A DNA stretch of 64,000 nt from an uncultured Bacteroidales bacterium (lineage in GTDB: Bacteria; Bacteroidota; Bacteroidia; Bacteroidales; ML635J-15), in NCBI GenBank assembly GCA_905234755.1, contig CAJOIT010000003.1:415331-479330 (forward strand). The letters run 5' to 3'. The position numbers and the translations under genes are program-made. The notes beneath the pieces were generated by a model. The model had not been told where the DNA came from and ran no database searches. It saw nothing but the letters and a program-made list of their open reading frames with translations. Shown here one piece after another: positions 52,610 to 61,019 of this stretch. Each line of letters starts with the position of its first letter. Within the stretch, counting starts at the first letter, position 1.

Positions 52610-53410
52610 ATGAAAAGGATTTGGAGTATTTCTGTTGCTTGTTTGGTAGCTGTATCTTTGGTGTGGCTTACGGGATGTACAAAGGATGTAGAAGCTGATT
52701 TCGAATGTCCTGCAAGTGTAGTCGCAGGAGAAACTTTCTTTGTTTCAAACTATTCGCTTAATGCCTATAGTTATATTTGGGAATTTGGTGACAAGTCGTA
52801 TGTTTCGTCGAGTGCCAACTTTGACGAAGCGTTTGCTGCTGTAAATGGTGCTTCATTCGATTCCGCATTGGACGGTTTGTGGGGAAGTTCAAAGGAAGAT
52901 TATGATTATTATGTAGGGCAAGACCCAGACCCTGTTTATTTTAAATATGCTGGTGAAAAGAAAATAATACTTCACGCATATTCGAAGAATGGGAAGAAGA
53001 GTAGTCATAAGACCAAGTATATTAAGGTACTAAATCCTTCTTCATATACGATAACTTCTCTTGAACTGCAGAAAATAAATATGTCATCGTGGGATACTGG
53101 TATTCTGAGTGGCGAAGACCCGGATATTTATTTCAATATTGTAGATATGAATGGTTCGGTATTGTACACAAGCACAACAAAATCGAATGTTAGCGAGTAT
53201 TCTTTGCCTGTCACATGGCATTTCTCACAGAAGTTGGACTATGCCTCAAATTACTACATAAGGTTTTATGATAAAGACGATGGCATTGATTCCGATGATT
53301 TGATGGCAAGCTGTGTGTTTGAAAGTTCTTATTTGACACCAGGCAGTGATTCTTATACATGGCAGGCATCAAGCGGAACAATAAAGTTCACGGTGGGGTT
53401 GAGCTGGTAG
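52610..53410 (+). CDS. PKD-type lipoprotein
   Basis: 266 residues. Lipobox LTGC (Cys23). Residues about 28-145 resemble a PKD domain (ADFECPASVVAGETFFVSNY ... YIWEFGDKSYVSS ... YFKYAGEKKIILHAYSKNG), interrupted by an acidic insert containing EDYDYYVGQDPDP. The C-terminal 115 residues look like a C2-type beta-sandwich (ITSLELQKINMSSWDTG ... DPDIYFNIVDMNGSVLYTS ... YYIRFYDKDDGIDSDDLMA). Acidic loops suggest calcium binding. Surface or periplasmic, probably binding. Middle gene of a likely lipoprotein operon. Confidence 0.75.
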   Translation: MKRIWSISVACLVAVSLVWLTGCTKDVEADFECPASVVAGETFFVSNYSLNAYSYIWEFGDKSYVSSSANFDEAFAAVNGASFDSALDGLWGSSKEDYDYYVGQDPDPVYFKYAGEKKIILHAYSKNGKKSSHKTKYIKVLNPSSYTITSLELQKINMSSWDTGILSGEDPDIYFNIVDMNGSVLYTSTTKSNVSEYSLPVTWHFSQKLDYASNYYIRFYDKDDGIDSDDLMASCVFESSYLTPGSDSYTWQASSGTIKFTVGLSW

Positions 53411-53436
53411 AAAGTTTTTAATAAATTAATAGTTAT

Positions 53437-53808
53437 ATGAAAAAATTATTGTTTTTACTATCTTGTTCGATAGTATTGGGTTTTACATCATGCAAGCCAA
53501 TGCAGTATGGTGGTTCTAATGCTTACTATGGTCAGGTCAATCAGACTCAAGTTGTACTTGACAAGGCTAATTTCAAAGTGCTTGGAAGTTTTACTGGCAA
53601 ATCGATTGCCAATGCGGTTTCATTGACCGTAAGGGATAAGGATGGACTTGTGTCGGCTGCCAAGCAGGATTTCTTGAACAATGCGAAGTCAGCTGGGATA
53701 ACAATGAATGGGAGTCACGCCATTATAAATACTTGCGTTGATTATCTAAGCAACGGTAAGAAAATTGTCGTGACATTCTCTGGCGAAATAATTGAATTTA
53801 CAAAGTAA
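53437..53808 (+). CDS. Small lipoprotein of unknown function
   Basis: 123 residues. Lipobox TSCK (Cys19). NYGxxN-type start (PMQYGGSNAYYGQVNQTQVV), then LDKANFKVLGSFTGKSIANAV and a helix (DGLVSAAKQDFLNNAKSAGI) followed by a strand pair (HAIINTCVDYLSNGKKIVVTFSGEIIEF). The pattern recalls small Bacteroidota lipoproteins that carry a DUF6567-like fold; this is from memory and uncertain. The micropeptide ATG follows 14 nt after its stop. Confidence 0.7.
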   Translation: MKKLLFLLSCSIVLGFTSCKPMQYGGSNAYYGQVNQTQVVLDKANFKVLGSFTGKSIANAVSLTVRDKDGLVSAAKQDFLNNAKSAGITMNGSHAIINTCVDYLSNGKKIVVTFSGEIIEFTK

Positions 53809-53822
53809 GGGAGGTTTTTGTT

Positions 53823-53933
53823 ATGGCACAGAAGACAAACAAAGGTGGTAAGCCAATTCCCAATGGACCATCAACAACTAATAATAAATCGGGTTCTGGA
53901 CGAGGAAATATGCCACAAAAACCGAAAAAGTAG
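53823..53933 (+). CDS. 36-residue micropeptide with strong Shine-Dalgarno
   Basis: ATG at 53823, TAG at 53931. Peptide [20 protein letters not shown] then [16 protein letters not shown]: strongly basic, Gly/Pro/Lys/Asn-rich, no hydrophobic core. GGGAGG at 53809-53814 sits 8 nt before the ATG, overlapping the stop of the preceding lipoprotein gene. PSTT-x3-SGSGRGN aligns with PSKT-x3-SGKGRDN of the peptide at 50606-50686. Two independent copies with the same ribosome-site spacing make chance unlikely. Confidence 0.6.
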   Translation: MAQKTNKGGKPIPNGPSTTNNKSGSGRGNMPQKPKK

Positions 53934-53953
53934 ATTCGGTAAAATGCGATACA

Positions 53954-53984
53954 AAAACAGGCTGCTTCGGCGGTCTGTTTTTTG
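53954..53984 (+). terminator. Terminator of the lipoprotein-peptide unit
   Basis: AAACAGGCTGC, TTCG loop, GCGGTCTGTTTTTTG: ten base pairs including wobbles and a T-run. Confidence 0.8.
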
Positions 53985-54030
53985 TTTTATTTACATTTTC
54001 CGTTGGCTTTATATTTCCGAATATTTTATG

Positions 54031-54038
54031 TAATTTTG
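54031..54038 (+). promoter_or_regulatory. -7 box (TAATTTTG) for lysS
   Basis: TAATTTTG, 17 nt before the lysS ATG. Confidence 0.6.
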
Positions 54039-54055
54039 CAAAAATTTTTTTTCGA

Positions 54056-55786
54056 ATGGAATATTTAGGTTTAAGTGAACAAGAAATCCTCCGTCGCGAG
54101 GCGTTGAAGGAATTGATAAATTTAGGTATAAATCCATATCCGGCACCAGAATTCAAGGTGACGACCAATACAAGGGATATTCTCAACAGGTTCAGCGATG
54201 ATAATCTTCCCGAAGATTTGAAGGACATTTCTATTGCCGGTCGTATGATGAGCCGCAGAATCATGGGTAATGCATCTTTTGCCGAGTTGCAAGACGAAAA
54301 GGGGCGCATACAACTCTATTTCCGCCGCGACGATATTTGCGAAGGCGAAGACAAGACCATGTACAATCAGGTTTTCAAGAAACTTCTTGATATTGGCGAT
54401 ATTATCGGTGTAAAAGGTTTTGCTTTCCGTACCCAGATGGGCGAAATTTCTGTTCATGTAAAGGAATTTACGGTTCTCAGCAAGTCGTTGCATCCACTGC
54501 CAATAGTAAAGGAAAAGGATGGCAAGGTTTACGATGCATTCAGCGACCCAGAGCAGCGTTACCGCAACCGTTCGATGGATTTGATTGTAAATCCGCAGGT
54601 CAAGGAGGCTTTCATCAAGCGTACCATGCTTACCAATTCGATGCGTCAGTTCCTAAATGCAAAGGGCTACCTTGAGGTTGAAACCCCGATTCTTCAACCT
54701 ATGTATGGCGGTGCTGCAGCTCGTCCGTTCAAGACTCACCACAATACACTCGACCAGACTTTGTATCTCCGTATTGCTGACGAACTTTACTTGAAACGTC
54801 TAATCGTCGGTGGTTTCGACGGTGTTTACGAGTTTGCAAAGGACTTCCGCAACGAAGGTATGGACCGCTTCCACAATCCGGAGTTCACACAGATGGAACT
54901 CTACGTTGCCTACAAGGACTACAACTGGATGATGGACTTGGTTGAGGAAATGGTTGAGAAGATTGCAATCGACACCAACGGAAGCACCAAGGTTCAGGTT
55001 GGTGAAAATATAATTGACTTCAAGCGTCCGTGGAAGCGTTTCACGATGTTCGAGGCTATCGAGCATTTCAGTGGCATCGACATTTCAAAGATGGATGAGG
55101 CTGAATTGCGCGAAGTTGCAAAGAAAGTAGGAGTGGAGGTTGACGACAGCATGGGTAAGGGCAAACTCATTGATGAAATTTTTGGTGAATGCTGCGAATC
55201 GAAGCTCATACAGCCGACTTTCATTACCGATTATCCTATTGAAATGTCGCCGTTGGCAAAGAAGCATCGTTCGAAGGAAGGTTTGGTAGAGCGCTTTGAG
55301 GCTGTTTGCAACGGAAAGGAAATCTGCAATGCTTATTCGGAACTTAACGACCCGGTTGACCAGCGCTACCGTTTCGAGCAGCAGCTGTTGCTTGCAAAGC
55401 GTGGTGACGAGGAAGCCATGATGCTCGATGAGGATTTCCTCACCGCAATGGAAATCGGTATGCCTCCAACGGCTGGTTTGGGCATTGGTATTGACCGTCT
55501 GTCGATGATTATGACCAACTCGGTTTCGATACAGGATGTGCTTTTCTTCCCGCAGATGCGTCCAGAAAAGAAAGCCGATACGTTCAATATTGAGGACTAT
55601 ACAGCACTGGGAATCAGCGAAGAATGGGCAAAGGTTATTTATAAGTGCGGTATCACATCTGTAAAGCAGTTGAAGGAAATGAGTCCGCAGAAGTTGCATC
55701 CGACATTGTGCGGAATGAACAAGAAGCACAAACTTGGACTCCAGAATCCTACTATCGAGGAAATTACTGGTTGGTTAAGCAAATAG
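54056..55786 (+). CDS. lysS: Lysyl-tRNA synthetase (class II)
   Basis: 576 residues. OB-fold anticodon domain (about 55-150, [21 protein letters not shown]), then the class II catalytic core. Motif 2 lies in [20 protein letters not shown]; motif 3 is [14 protein letters not shown]. The C-terminal 75 residues ([20 protein letters not shown] ... [20 protein letters not shown]) are an extra helical domain that Bacteroidota LysRS often carries, beyond the usual 500 residues. Single gene with promoter and terminator. Confidence 0.97.
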   Translation: MEYLGLSEQEILRREALKELINLGINPYPAPEFKVTTNTRDILNRFSDDNLPEDLKDISIAGRMMSRRIMGNASFAELQDEKGRIQLYFRRDDICEGEDKTMYNQVFKKLLDIGDIIGVKGFAFRTQMGEISVHVKEFTVLSKSLHPLPIVKEKDGKVYDAFSDPEQRYRNRSMDLIVNPQVKEAFIKRTMLTNSMRQFLNAKGYLEVETPILQPMYGGAAARPFKTHHNTLDQTLYLRIADELYLKRLIVGGFDGVYEFAKDFRNEGMDRFHNPEFTQMELYVAYKDYNWMMDLVEEMVEKIAIDTNGSTKVQVGENIIDFKRPWKRFTMFEAIEHFSGIDISKMDEAELREVAKKVGVEVDDSMGKGKLIDEIFGECCESKLIQPTFITDYPIEMSPLAKKHRSKEGLVERFEAVCNGKEICNAYSELNDPVDQRYRFEQQLLLAKRGDEEAMMLDEDFLTAMEIGMPPTAGLGIGIDRLSMIMTNSVSIQDVLFFPQMRPEKKADTFNIEDYTALGISEEWAKVIYKCGITSVKQLKEMSPQKLHPTLCGMNKKHKLGLQNPTIEEITGWLSK

Positions 55787-55814
55787 CATTTTTCATAACT
55801 ACATAGTGTTAATT

Positions 55815-55849
55815 AGAGGGCGAAACCGAAAGGTTCCGCTCTTTTTTTT
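55815..55849 (+). terminator. Terminator of lysS
   Basis: AGAGGGCGAAACC, GAAA loop, GGTTCCGCTCT, then T8. Confidence 0.9.
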
Positions 55850-55880
55850 GTTTGGTGTTGTGGATTACAAAACAACAACT

Positions 55881-55918
55881 GGATTGTCACGCTGAACTTG
55901 TTTCAGCATCTGCAATCC
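55881..55918. repeat. REP-like element
   Basis: GTCACGCTGAACTTGTTTCA followed by GCATCT, flanked by GGATT/CAATCC inverted bases. Same family as the pair at 5859-5930. Confidence 0.7.
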
Positions 55919-55935
55919 ATTTTTATTGCTGTTGA

Positions 55936-57720
55936 TTAGTCGTTTGCAAATTCTTTTATCATCTTCCTGTAGTTCGAGAAGATGGTTGCACGCGAGACGA
56001 ATCCCACATATTTGCCCTTGTCTATTACGACTATGTTGTAGTTGTTGGAGTTTTCAAATAGTTCGGCTGCTTCCTGTACGCTCATGCCGTATTCTATAGT
56101 TGTTGTCGGATAAAACATCAAGTCCTTGACCTTGGTGGTTTCGTACATTTCTGTCTTGAAAATCAAGTGCTTTATCTGGTCGAGCCATACTAGCCCCTTG
56201 AAGTTGTTTTCCGAATCGACAACAACATATATTGTTCTTGTGGAGTGGGAGATGACTTTCGTTAGGTCGCCGAGCGTTGCATCTTCGTGGATTGTGAGGA
56301 AATTGCGTTCGATGTATTGCTCTAGTTTCATCATTGCAAGCATGTTGCGGTCGGCGTTGTGTGTGAGCAGTTCTCCGCGTTTTGCAAGCAGTATGGTATA
56401 AACCGAATTTGGCATTGCGGCGCGGGCAACGAAATATGAGATTGTGGAAACAATCATCAGCGGAACGAAAAGCGAATATCCGCCAGTGAGTTCGGCGATG
56501 AGGAATATTGCGGTGAAAGGAGCGTGCATTATGCCGCCAATAAGTCCTGCCATTCCGATAAGTGCATAGTTGCCAACGGAAATTTCAAATCCCAAATACT
56601 TGCAAATGTGAGCAAAAAGAAGTCCGAGTATTGCTCCGAGGAATAGTGATGGAGCAAAAATACCACCAGCGCCTCCTGCTCCGAAAGTACAGCCTGTAGC
56701 AAATGCTTTTAGCAGAAGTATTAGTAAGAGTATTAGTGCAATTCCCCAGAATGAGTGAGCAAAATCTGCTGATGAGTAGAATGTGTTGGTGTATATTAAA
56801 TCGAAATCGCCTTTTAGTGCTGCATTTATGCTTTCAAATCCTTCGCCATAAAGAGTTGGGAAAAGGAAAATGAGCAGACCTAGCGAAATTGAACCAATCA
56901 GGAATTTTACCCAGTCGTTCTTTATCTTCTTGAACCATTCAGTTTGTGCAAGGTAAAGTTTTGAGAAATAGAGCGATAGTAATCCGCACAGAATGCCGAA
57001 TACGACTAGGAATCCAGTGTCGCGAAGCATGAACGGGTCGGTGTGCTCGATTGGGTACACAACATTTTGTCCGAGGAAAAGGTAGGATGTTAGTGTCGCC
57101 GAAATAGAAGCTGCAAGAAGCGGTAGGAGAGATGCCGTTGACAGGTCGAGCATCATCACTTCCATCGAGAAGATTATTCCTGCGATTGGTGCCTTGAATA
57201 TTGATGCGATTGCACCAGCCGATGCGCATGCAATCAGCATGATTACCTGCTTGTATTTCAGGTGGAAGAGTTGTCCCATATTGCTACCGATGGCTGCACC
57301 TGTTGCTACAATAGGGCCTTCCAGTCCGACTGAACCACCAAAACCAACAGTGAGCGAACTGCCAATGATACGCGAAAACATGTTGTGCTTGGGGATTTTT
57401 CCCTCGTTTTGCGACATGTTATATAATACCATAGGTATGCCGTGCCCGAGTTTCTTCTTGATGAAAATCTTCACGAAGGCAAGAGTGAGCAGTATGCCTA
57501 TCGCCGGGAATATGAAGAACATGTAATGTACATTGTAGGTGTCGATTATGGTTATTACAAGTTCACGGACAAGGTGTACCGAATTTTTCATTACAACGGC
57601 AGCCAAACCGACGGCAATACCTACAATGAAGGCAAGTATCGTCATGAAAGTACGGTCCGACATGTTTCGCACACGCCAGAACATAAATTTGCGATACCGT
57701 TCCTTAAAGTTTATTTTCAT
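55936..57720 (-). CDS. ClC-type chloride channel/antiporter with CBS domains
   Basis: 594 residues. Membrane domain about 20-440 with the ClC signature loops in variant form: GHGIP (usual GSGIP), GLEGPIVATGAAIGS (usual GREGP, gating Glu kept), and GAGGAGGIFAPSLFLGAILG (usual GxFxP). Two CBS domains follow (about 465-590; DATLGDLTKVI ... MSVQEAAELFENSN), typically binding adenine nucleotides. Whether it is a channel or a proton-coupled exchanger is not decided by sequence. Single gene. Confidence 0.92.
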   Translation of the reverse strand: MKINFKERYRKFMFWRVRNMSDRTFMTILAFIVGIAVGLAAVVMKNSVHLVRELVITIIDTYNVHYMFFIFPAIGILLTLAFVKIFIKKKLGHGIPMVLYNMSQNEGKIPKHNMFSRIIGSSLTVGFGGSVGLEGPIVATGAAIGSNMGQLFHLKYKQVIMLIACASAGAIASIFKAPIAGIIFSMEVMMLDLSTASLLPLLAASISATLTSYLFLGQNVVYPIEHTDPFMLRDTGFLVVFGILCGLLSLYFSKLYLAQTEWFKKIKNDWVKFLIGSISLGLLIFLFPTLYGEGFESINAALKGDFDLIYTNTFYSSADFAHSFWGIALILLLILLLKAFATGCTFGAGGAGGIFAPSLFLGAILGLLFAHICKYLGFEISVGNYALIGMAGLIGGIMHAPFTAIFLIAELTGGYSLFVPLMIVSTISYFVARAAMPNSVYTILLAKRGELLTHNADRNMLAMMKLEQYIERNFLTIHEDATLGDLTKVISHSTRTIYVVVDSENNFKGLVWLDQIKHLIFKTEMYETTKVKDLMFYPTTTIEYGMSVQEAAELFENSNNYNIVVIDKGKYVGFVSRATIFSNYRKMIKEFAND

Positions 57721-58065
57721 CTTATAGTTGAAAATCGGTTGCGAATATGGGACTTTTTTTTCAAAAACAACGGAAAAAACTTAAAAAACTTTGATTTTTC
57801 TTTTGGAAAAGCATGATGGGTGGTTTGTGCGTGCATGAGAACTATTAAAACTTCTGTTCGTTCTCTTTTTGGGGAAGATGTTTGAATGTGTCATTTTGTC
57901 ATTTAATTTTGCTTAAAATGGACAAAATGTCTATATAACTGACTGGTTGTCAGTGGAAATATGTAGATTTTGGCATTGGTCTACGGTTTGCTATATCCAT
58001 TCACGAACCTGCAAAAGTGGCAGGCTGGACAAGAAAAAAGAATTTAAATTATAGGAGATTTGATT
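57721..58065. other. Intergenic region upstream of hsp20
   Basis: 345 bp. It holds a promoter box at 57904-57911 and two short inverted repeats in the leader: CTGAC-TGGTT-GTCAG at about 57940 and CCTGC-AAAAGTG-GCAGG at about 58010. A leader of about 150 nt with hairpins would suit temperature- or stability-based control of a heat-shock gene; this is inference. Confidence 0.5.
57904..57911 (+). promoter_or_regulatory. -7 box (TAATTTTG), likely for hsp20
   Basis: TAATTTTG with TTTG 17 bp upstream (57883-57886) as -33 element. It lies about 155 nt before the hsp20 ATG. Confidence 0.5.
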
Positions 58066-58536
58066 ATGTTACCAGTAGTTAGACATTCGAGAAGAAACCA
58101 GAATTCGAGCGCATGGCTTCCATCTATGTTTGAAGATTTCTTCAGCGACGATTTTTTGAGCGTTCCTGTCAGCAGGCAGTTCGCTACACCTGCTGTGAAC
58201 ATTAAGGAGACAGAAAAGGATTATGACATCCAGATTGCGGCTCCAGGTATGACAAAGGATGACTTCAAATTGAGCATCAACGAGAACAATGAACTCGTAA
58301 TTGCCCTTGAGAAGAACGAAAACAAGGAGGAAAAGAACGACAAGAACGAAAAGAACGGCACTTGGCTGCGTAGGGAGTTCTCGTATGCTTCGTATTCGCA
58401 GAGTTTCGTAATTCCTGAGGATGTTGAAGTCGAAGGAATTTCGGCAAAGATGGAGCATGGGGTTCTGAATATCGACCTGCCTAAGAAGGAAGTTGTAGAA
58501 AAGGCTTCAGCAACTCGACAGATTACAATTCAATAG
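58066..58536 (+). CDS. Small heat-shock protein, Hsp20 family
   Basis: 156 residues from the ATG at 58066, preceded by TAGGAG, a fair Shine-Dalgarno. Holdase chaperone that binds unfolding proteins. N-terminal arm (WLPSMFEDFFSDDFLS), alpha-crystallin domain (about 45-145: TPAVNIKETEKDYDIQIAAPGMTKDDFKLSI in parts), and the GVLNIDLPK motif. A Lys/Glu/Asn-rich loop (EKNENKEEKNDKNEKNG) is longer than usual. C-terminal ITIQ replaces the I-x-I/V anchor. Single gene with terminator. Confidence 0.93.
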   Translation: MLPVVRHSRRNQNSSAWLPSMFEDFFSDDFLSVPVSRQFATPAVNIKETEKDYDIQIAAPGMTKDDFKLSINENNELVIALEKNENKEEKNDKNEKNGTWLRREFSYASYSQSFVIPEDVEVEGISAKMEHGVLNIDLPKKEVVEKASATRQITIQ

Positions 58537-58557
58537 TTGTATTCAGTTTTATATTCT

Positions 58558-58591
58558 AAACGGCGATTGCTTAGGCGGTCGCCGTTTTGTT
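58558..58591 (+). terminator. Terminator of hsp20
   Basis: AACGGCGA and TCGCCGTT stem, T-rich tail. Confidence 0.8.
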
Positions 58592-58592
58592 T

Positions 58593-58613
58593 GGGACGAT
58601 GCATGCATCGCCC
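58593..58613. repeat. CGATGC palindrome
   Basis: GGGACGATGCA and TGCATCGCCC, one mismatch; related to the palindrome at 50713-50730. Confidence 0.65.
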
Positions 58614-58668
58614 TTGTTTGCAATGGCGCAATGAGTTGTGCCATTTTGTTTTATGAATGAGATTGTCT

Positions 58669-59193
58669 TTAGAAATTTACGATTGTTCCCTTGTCGATTC
58701 CGTATTTGTCGCAAAGCCCTGCGTTGATTTCGATTACATACATTGCAGGGGCCTCGGAGGGTAGGGAAGTGTCGTCCAAAGTGTTGGTATTCTTGCATAT
58801 ACTTACGACTTCGCGGTTTGCGTTTACATAGATGATGTCAAGTGGTATCAGAGTGTTGTGCATCCAGAACGAGCGCCAGTCTTCGTAGGGGAATATGAAA
58901 AGCATACCCTTGTTTTCATCCATTTCCTTGCGGAACATTAGTCCGCGTGCGTGTTCTTCCTCGTTAGTTGCCAGCTCCATGTCGATGCTAAAAATGACCG
59001 AATCGCTAGCGTTTATAAATTGCAGTTCGCCATCTTTACGGAATTCTGGCGGATTGTCAAAGTCGTATTGTTTTACTTTCAATTCTTTTGATGGTTTGTT
59101 GCCGTTGCTTGGACCTTTGGGCTTTGGTGTTTTGTTGCATGATGTTAATGCAATTGCAAATAATAAAATGTATGCTAATGCTTTGTTTTTCAT
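58669..59193 (-). CDS. DUF192 lipoprotein
   Basis: 174 residues. Lipobox LTSC (Cys19), a Lys/Pro-rich spacer (PKPKGPSNGNKPSKE), then a DUF192 domain: FSIDMELATNEEEHARGLMF, MLFIFPYEDWRSFWMHNTLI, LDIIYVNANREVVSI, MYVIEINAGLCDKYGI. The domain is a small beta-barrel of unknown activity. Third gene of a purB-exporter-DUF192 operon; starts 2 nt after the exporter stop. Confidence 0.9.
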   Translation of the reverse strand: MKNKALAYILLFAIALTSCNKTPKPKGPSNGNKPSKELKVKQYDFDNPPEFRKDGELQFINASDSVIFSIDMELATNEEEHARGLMFRKEMDENKGMLFIFPYEDWRSFWMHNTLIPLDIIYVNANREVVSICKNTNTLDDTSLPSEAPAMYVIEINAGLCDKYGIDKGTIVNF

Positions 59194-59195
59194 AT

Positions 59196-61019
59196 TTATG
59201 AATTTTGTAAAGTGTGAAGTCTATAGTAAGTTCCTTGTTTTGCAATAAGTTCATCGTGTTTGCCAGTTTCTACTATTTTGCCATCGCTGAGCACGATTAT
59301 TAGGTCGGCATTCTTGATGGTTGAAAGTCTGTGTGCAACGACAACCGATGTCCTGTTTTTCATTAGATGTTCTATTGCTTCCTGCACAAGGCGTTCCGAT
59401 TCGGTATCTAGTGCCGATGTAGCTTCATCGAGAATCAAAATCGGCGGATTTTTCAGCAGTGCGCGGGCAATGCTTATTCTTTGTCGCTGACCACCGGACA
59501 ATTTGCAACCGCCATCACCAATGTTGGTGTCGAAGCCATTTTCGGTTTCCATAATGAAGTCGTAGGCGTTGGCTATCTTTGAGGCTCGCACGACATCGTC
59601 CTTCGATATTCCTTCCAATCCGAGCGTAATGTTGTTGTATATGCTGTCGTTGAATAGGATAGGTACTTGGTTAACATAGCCCATCAGGTCACGAAGTTGC
59701 TTGAGCTTGTAGTCGCGTATGTTCTTGCCGTTAATTAGGATTTCGCCATCGGTTACATCGTAGAAGCGCGGTATAAGGTCAACTATTGTCGATTTTCCCG
59801 AACCGCTCTGCCCGACAAGTGCTATCGTCTGACCTTTCTTTATCTTGAAATTGATTCCGTGCAGTACTTCAGTTTCTGCATTATACGAGAATTTTACATT
59901 ACGAAACTCTATTTCATCCTTGAACTCTGCAATTTCTTCGTTGCCCTGACTGTTGATTATCGGGTTTTGTGCATCAAGGATTTCGTTAACACGGTCAACT
60001 GATGCCATTGCCTTCTTCACATTGAACCAGCCTGTCGAAAGTGTTTTTGCCGGCTGAATAATCTGACTGAATATTACAAGGTATCCGATGAGTGCTTCTG
60101 GCGAAAGAGTGCTGTTTTCCGAAAGAATCATTGTCCCGCCGAAACACAATATTATAATCACTGCTATTGTTCCGAGAAATTCGCTCAGCGGACTTGCAAG
60201 AAAACGGCGGCGGTGTACCTTGTTCATCAAGGTAGTGTATTCTTCGTTGGCTTGCTCGAATTTGGTGTCGATGTGGTTTTCGGCATTGAAAGCCTTTATG
60301 ACGCGCAGTCCGCCAATCATTTCATCGATTTGAGCAAGAAGTCCGCCCATCTGTTCCTGACCTGTCATAGAGGTTTTTCTTAGTGATCGACCAGTCTTTC
60401 CAATCAGAATACCGAAAATTGGAAGCAGGATGAAAGCGAAAATCGTTAATTTCCAACTAATTACGCACATTGAAATCAGGTAGATGAGGATTTTGAGCGG
60501 GTCGCGGAAAAACATTTCGAGCGAGCTGCCGATTCCCCAGTCGATTTCCTGCACATCGTTTGTCATTCGAGAGATTATGTTTCCTTTCTTCTCTTCGGTA
60601 AAGTAGGCGATTGAAAGATATAATGTCTTTTGGAACAATGTGTTGCGTATGTCCTTTATGACACCGTTGCGAATCGGCACAATGAAGTGGTTTGCCAGAT
60701 ATGCAGTGCCTGTTTTTAGGAATGCTGCGATTGCTACGATGCTTGATATTGTAATGAGAGCAGTAAGTTTGCCGTTGTTGTCGATAATTGTTGTGAGCCA
60801 GTAGTAGAAGTTGTGCTTCATCGATTCGATGTCGGAGATGCTCATTTCAACCATATCTCTCACAGGCTCCTGCGTGTTGAAAAGTATCCCGAGGAAGGGA
60901 ATGACCATAGTGAACGAACAAAGGCTGAATATTGCCGACAGGAAGTTGAACAGAATGTTCAGCACGGCATAGCCCTTGTATGGCAGAATGTATCTTGTGA
61001 CTTTCAGGATGTCTTTCAT
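59196..61019 (-). CDS. ABC exporter, MsbA-like (fused permease-ATPase)
   Basis: 607 residues. Six-helix transmembrane domain (about 1-330) with the EAA-like DVQEIDWGIGSSLEM region, then a nucleotide-binding domain. Walker A ALVGQSGSGKSTIVDLI, Q-loop MGYVNQVPILF, signature KLSGGQRQRISIARALL, Walker B ILILDEATSALDTES, H-loop VVVAHRLSTI. Likely lipid or lipopolysaccharide-precursor flipping, but multidrug export is possible. Overlaps the purB stop by 4 nt. Confidence 0.92.
   Translation of the reverse strand: MKDILKVTRYILPYKGYAVLNILFNFLSAIFSLCSFTMVIPFLGILFNTQEPVRDMVEMSISDIESMKHNFYYWLTTIIDNNGKLTALITISSIVAIAAFLKTGTAYLANHFIVPIRNGVIKDIRNTLFQKTLYLSIAYFTEEKKGNIISRMTNDVQEIDWGIGSSLEMFFRDPLKILIYLISMCVISWKLTIFAFILLPIFGILIGKTGRSLRKTSMTGQEQMGGLLAQIDEMIGGLRVIKAFNAENHIDTKFEQANEEYTTLMNKVHRRRFLASPLSEFLGTIAVIIILCFGGTMILSENSTLSPEALIGYLVIFSQIIQPAKTLSTGWFNVKKAMASVDRVNEILDAQNPIINSQGNEEIAEFKDEIEFRNVKFSYNAETEVLHGINFKIKKGQTIALVGQSGSGKSTIVDLIPRFYDVTDGEILINGKNIRDYKLKQLRDLMGYVNQVPILFNDSIYNNITLGLEGISKDDVVRASKIANAYDFIMETENGFDTNIGDGGCKLSGGQRQRISIARALLKNPPILILDEATSALDTESERLVQEAIEHLMKNRTSVVVAHRLSTIKNADLIIVLSDGKIVETGKHDELIAKQGTYYRLHTLQNS

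Noticed and set aside
45402..53933. Integrated phage or conjugative element
   Set aside because: No integrase, transposase, att-like tRNA end, mobilisation gene or structural gene was seen, and base composition looks like the surroundings.
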